Shown here one piece after another: positions 6,443 to 8,551 of a DNA stretch of 8,551 nt (positions within the stretch are counted from its first letter, which is position 1; the number at the start of each line of letters is the position of its first letter). The position numbers were made by a program, and so were the translations under genes. The notes under the pieces were generated by a model that was not told the DNA's origin, did not search any database, and worked only from the letters and a program-made list of their open reading frames with translations. The stretch spans positions 1-8,551 of the forward strand of contig JALRDI010000086.1 in assembly GCA_023257035.1 (NCBI GenBank), given 5' to 3'. This DNA is from Ilumatobacteraceae bacterium. Lineage in GTDB: Bacteria; Actinomycetota; Acidimicrobiia; Acidimicrobiales; Ilumatobacteraceae.

Positions 6443-7441
6443 GTGTCTGAACACCAAACGTCTCAAGATGCGGCATTCCATGTCGTTGGAATTGGCAATG
6501 CTCTTGTCGACGTGATCGCTCACGCGGAAGAAGAATTTCTCACCGAATACGAACTCGTGAAGGGCTCAATGACCCTCGTTGAAACCGAACGAGCACTCGA
6601 GCTTTATCGAGCTGTCGGAACCAAAGTTGAGATGAGCGGAGGGTCTGCTGCGAACACCGTGTGTGGAGTCGCGAGTCTTGGCGGGAAAGCTGCCTATGTC
6701 GGCAAGGTCTCCGATGACGATCTCGGCACGACCTTCGGTCACGATCTTCGAGCAGTCGGCGTTCGCTTTGCTCCAGGTGGACGAGATAACGAGGTGCCGA
6801 CGGGTCGATGTGTGATCGTCGTGACGCCCGACGCTGAACGAACGATGAACACCTTTCTCGGGGCATCAAGTCTCTTGACTCCCGAAGATGTCGACCTCGA
6901 TGTGGTGGCAAGTGGACAAGTGCTCTACATGGAGGGATATCTCTTCGACCGAGATGATGCGAAGGCCGCGTTCAGGGCAGCAGCTGCGCATGCTCATGAT
7001 CACGGCCGGATGGTGTCGCTCACCCTGTCAGATTGGTTCTGTGTTGAACGGCACCGCGATGACTTCCGGCGCCTCGTCACCGACGAAGTTGACATTCTTT
7101 TTGGAAACGCCGAAGAGCTTGTGTCGCTCTACCAAACCGACACGTTCGCGGAGGCAGTCACTGCCGTTCGAGCCGATTGCCCGATTGCGGTGGTGACGAT
7201 GGGCGAGCGTGGGTCTCTCGTCATCACCCCGTCTGAGGTGATCGAATCGTCCGCTCATCCAGTGCCGAAGGTCATTGACACCACAGGAGCAGGCGACCTG
7301 TTCGCTGCTGGCTTTCTGTTCGCATATACACGTGGCGATGATCTCGCTGAATGCGCCCGAATTGGGGGAATCGCTGCGGCAGAGGTCATTGCTCACGTCG
7401 GTCCGCGTCCACTCGTTGAGTTGCGTACGCTATTGAAGTGA
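6443..7441 (+). CDS. Adenosine kinase-like PfkB-family sugar/nucleoside kinase
   Basis: This 332-residue ribokinase-fold enzyme phosphorylates a sugar or nucleoside 5'/6' hydroxyl with ATP. The N-terminus FHVVGIGNALVDVIAHAEE, the KGSMTLVE segment, MSGGSAANT (64-72), ASLGGKAAYVGKVSDDDLG, and an RTMNTFLGAS segment together fit the bacterial adenosine kinase-like branch better than ribokinase or fructokinase. The PfkB signature DTTGAGDLFAAGF begins at residue 279; Asp285 is the catalytic base and the preceding GAG forms the anion hole. Length is typical. The open frame runs upstream to 6239, but that part is antisense to the pepN N-terminus; GTG at 6443 lies nine codons before the conserved start and follows a -10 box. 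The stop overlaps the ATG of the next gene as TGATG, which indicates a shared message and coupled translation. Adenosine is the best guess for the substrate; another nucleoside is possible. Confidence 0.9.
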   Translation: MSEHQTSQDAAFHVVGIGNALVDVIAHAEEEFLTEYELVKGSMTLVETERALELYRAVGTKVEMSGGSAANTVCGVASLGGKAAYVGKVSDDDLGTTFGHDLRAVGVRFAPGGRDNEVPTGRCVIVVTPDAERTMNTFLGASSLLTPEDVDLDVVASGQVLYMEGYLFDRDDAKAAFRAAAAHAHDHGRMVSLTLSDWFCVERHRDDFRRLVTDEVDILFGNAEELVSLYQTDTFAEAVTAVRADCPIAVVTMGERGSLVITPSEVIESSAHPVPKVIDTTGAGDLFAAGFLFAYTRGDDLAECARIGGIAAAEVIAHVGPRPLVELRTLLK

Positions 7442-8551
7442 TGTCAAACGCCGAGACGGCTGCTGCTTGGCTTGCAGCTGAGCCAGATGACGACATTCGC
7501 GAAGAGCTGAAGGATCTCATCAGTGGCGATGAGACAACACTTTCCCAGCGTTTTGAAGGTCACCTCACATTCGGAACGGCCGGTCTGCGCGCCGAGGTCG
7601 GAGCTGGCCCTCTCCGGATGAATCGTCTCGTCGTGAGGCAGGCGGCGGCAGGACTTGCCGATTGGCTGCTCGTGCATGTTGAGAATGCTGCGCAGCGAGG
7701 CGTGGTAATTGGCTACGACGCTCGACGTAAATCTGAACTCTTCGCGCTCGACACAGCGCTTGTTCTTGCGGAGCGGGGAATCCGTTCGATGGTGTTTAGT
7801 TCAGTCGTTCCAACGCCGGTGCTCGCTTGGTCGATTACTGCGCTCGGCGCCGCTTCAGGGGTGATGGTGACCGCATCACATAACCCTCCGGCTGATAATG
7901 GCTACAAGGTCTACCTCGAGACGGGGGCACAGATCGTAAGCCCGGTTGACGAGGAGATTGCCGCTGCGATTTCTCTGATCGACCCACTCTCGATTGAACT
8001 TGCAGAACCGACATCAACCTTGGTCACGATGCTTGATGATGCAATTCGGCAGGATTATCTGGCCGCAACCCAGTCCGTGAGGTATGTGGCAGATGTCGAT
8101 CCAGTTGCTGTTGCGTACACCCCTCTGCACGGTGTTGGAGGCGCAACTTTGGTCGAGGCGTTTGAGCGCTGTGGGCTTGGGGTTCCGCTCGTCGTAGATG
8201 AGCAATTCGATCCGGATGGTTCATTTCCAACGGTGAGTTTCCCAAACCCTGAAGAGCCGGGTGAGATGGATTCAGTGATCGATCTTGCCGGTCGGTCTGG
8301 AGCCAAGTTGGCCATTGCGAACGACCCTGACGCCGATCGTCTCGGTGTCGCAATTCCAACAGAATCTGGGTGGCGGCGACTCAGCGGTGACGAAATTGGA
8401 TGGCTCCTGGCGGACCATGTGCTCACCCATACCGAAGGCGACGATCGAATGGTTGTCACCACGTTGGTGTCGTCGTCTCTGCTTGGTGTCATGGCAGCCG
8501 ATCATGGGGTGCATGCCGAAGAAACATTTACTGGCTTCAAATGGATCGGCA
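7441..8551 (+). CDS. PGM2-like phosphohexomutase / phosphopentomutase, 3' end outside window
   Basis: The first 370 residues of an alpha-D-phosphohexomutase are present; the family usually has ~550, so about a third is missing. The enzyme moves a phosphate within a sugar (glucose 1-P/6-P or ribose 1-P/5-P) through a phosphoserine. FGTAGLRAEVGAGPLRMN (44-61) is the PGM2-type N-terminal motif. The active serine is Ser146 in TASHNP, followed by PADNGYKVY. Domain 2 contains YTPLHGVGG. The magnesium loop is DPDADR (295-300) with its three Asp residues. The sequence ends inside the sugar-binding loop TFTGFKWIG. The start ATG overlaps the kinase stop by one base, with only a weak GAAG upstream, so ribosomes probably arrive from the kinase gene. 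Next to an adenosine kinase-like gene, a phosphopentomutase role in nucleoside salvage is plausible, but glucose phosphate use cannot be excluded. Confidence 0.92.
   Translation, partial: MSNAETAAAWLAAEPDDDIREELKDLISGDETTLSQRFEGHLTFGTAGLRAEVGAGPLRMNRLVVRQAAAGLADWLLVHVENAAQRGVVIGYDARRKSELFALDTALVLAERGIRSMVFSSVVPTPVLAWSITALGAASGVMVTASHNPPADNGYKVYLETGAQIVSPVDEEIAAAISLIDPLSIELAEPTSTLVTMLDDAIRQDYLAATQSVRYVADVDPVAVAYTPLHGVGGATLVEAFERCGLGVPLVVDEQFDPDGSFPTVSFPNPEEPGEMDSVIDLAGRSGAKLAIANDPDADRLGVAIPTESGWRRLSGDEIGWLLADHVLTHTEGDDRMVVTTLVSSSLLGVMAADHGVHAEETFTGFKWIG

Overview
The window looks like chromosomal DNA from a free-living actinobacterium, most plausibly a small-genome member of the Acidimicrobiia. 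This is inferred from the gene families, a GC content in the mid-fifties percent by eye, GTG starts, and very tight packing. About 180 of 8551 bases lie outside genes, in gaps of 16, 92, 12 and 60 bases. No rRNA, tRNA, CRISPR array, insertion sequence, phage gene or other clear mobile element was found.

Layout from left to right: (1) the end, or nearly all, of a secreted or membrane-anchored L,D-transpeptidase with a peptidoglycan-binding domain (+); (2) a gamma-glutamyltransferase-like Ntn hydrolase (-), convergent with gene 1; (3) a family III (CaiB/BaiF) CoA-transferase (+), divergent from gene 2 across a 92-base spacer; (4) an M1 aminopeptidase of the PepN type (-), convergent with gene 3; (5) a PfkB-family adenosine kinase-like enzyme (+), divergent from gene 4 across 60 bases; (6) the first 370 residues of a PGM2-like phosphohexomutase/phosphopentomutase (+), overlapping gene 5 by one base and cut by the window end.

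Genes 5 and 6 form an evident operon that fits nucleoside/pentose-phosphate salvage: phosphorylation of a nucleoside such as adenosine, and interconversion of sugar 1- and 5/6-phosphates. Genes 2 and 4 could both take part in breaking down peptides and glutamyl or amide compounds. Nothing in the sequence links them beyond proximity, and the CoA-transferase substrate cannot be read from the sequence.

The most informative non-gene signal is at the starts. All four outward-facing genes whose starts can be placed (2, 3, 4, 5) have a TANNNT -10-like hexamer ending 6 or 7 bases before the start codon and no Shine-Dalgarno sequence. This is the arrangement expected of leaderless mRNAs. It also fixes the starts of the aminopeptidase and the kinase, whose longest open frames overlap head to head by 285 bases.

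The first ~80 bases are odd. A second frame there reads like the first membrane helix of an MFS transporter, which may mean an assembly join or rearrangement at the window edge. I did not find a previously undescribed multi-gene system; the genes are housekeeping or general metabolic families.
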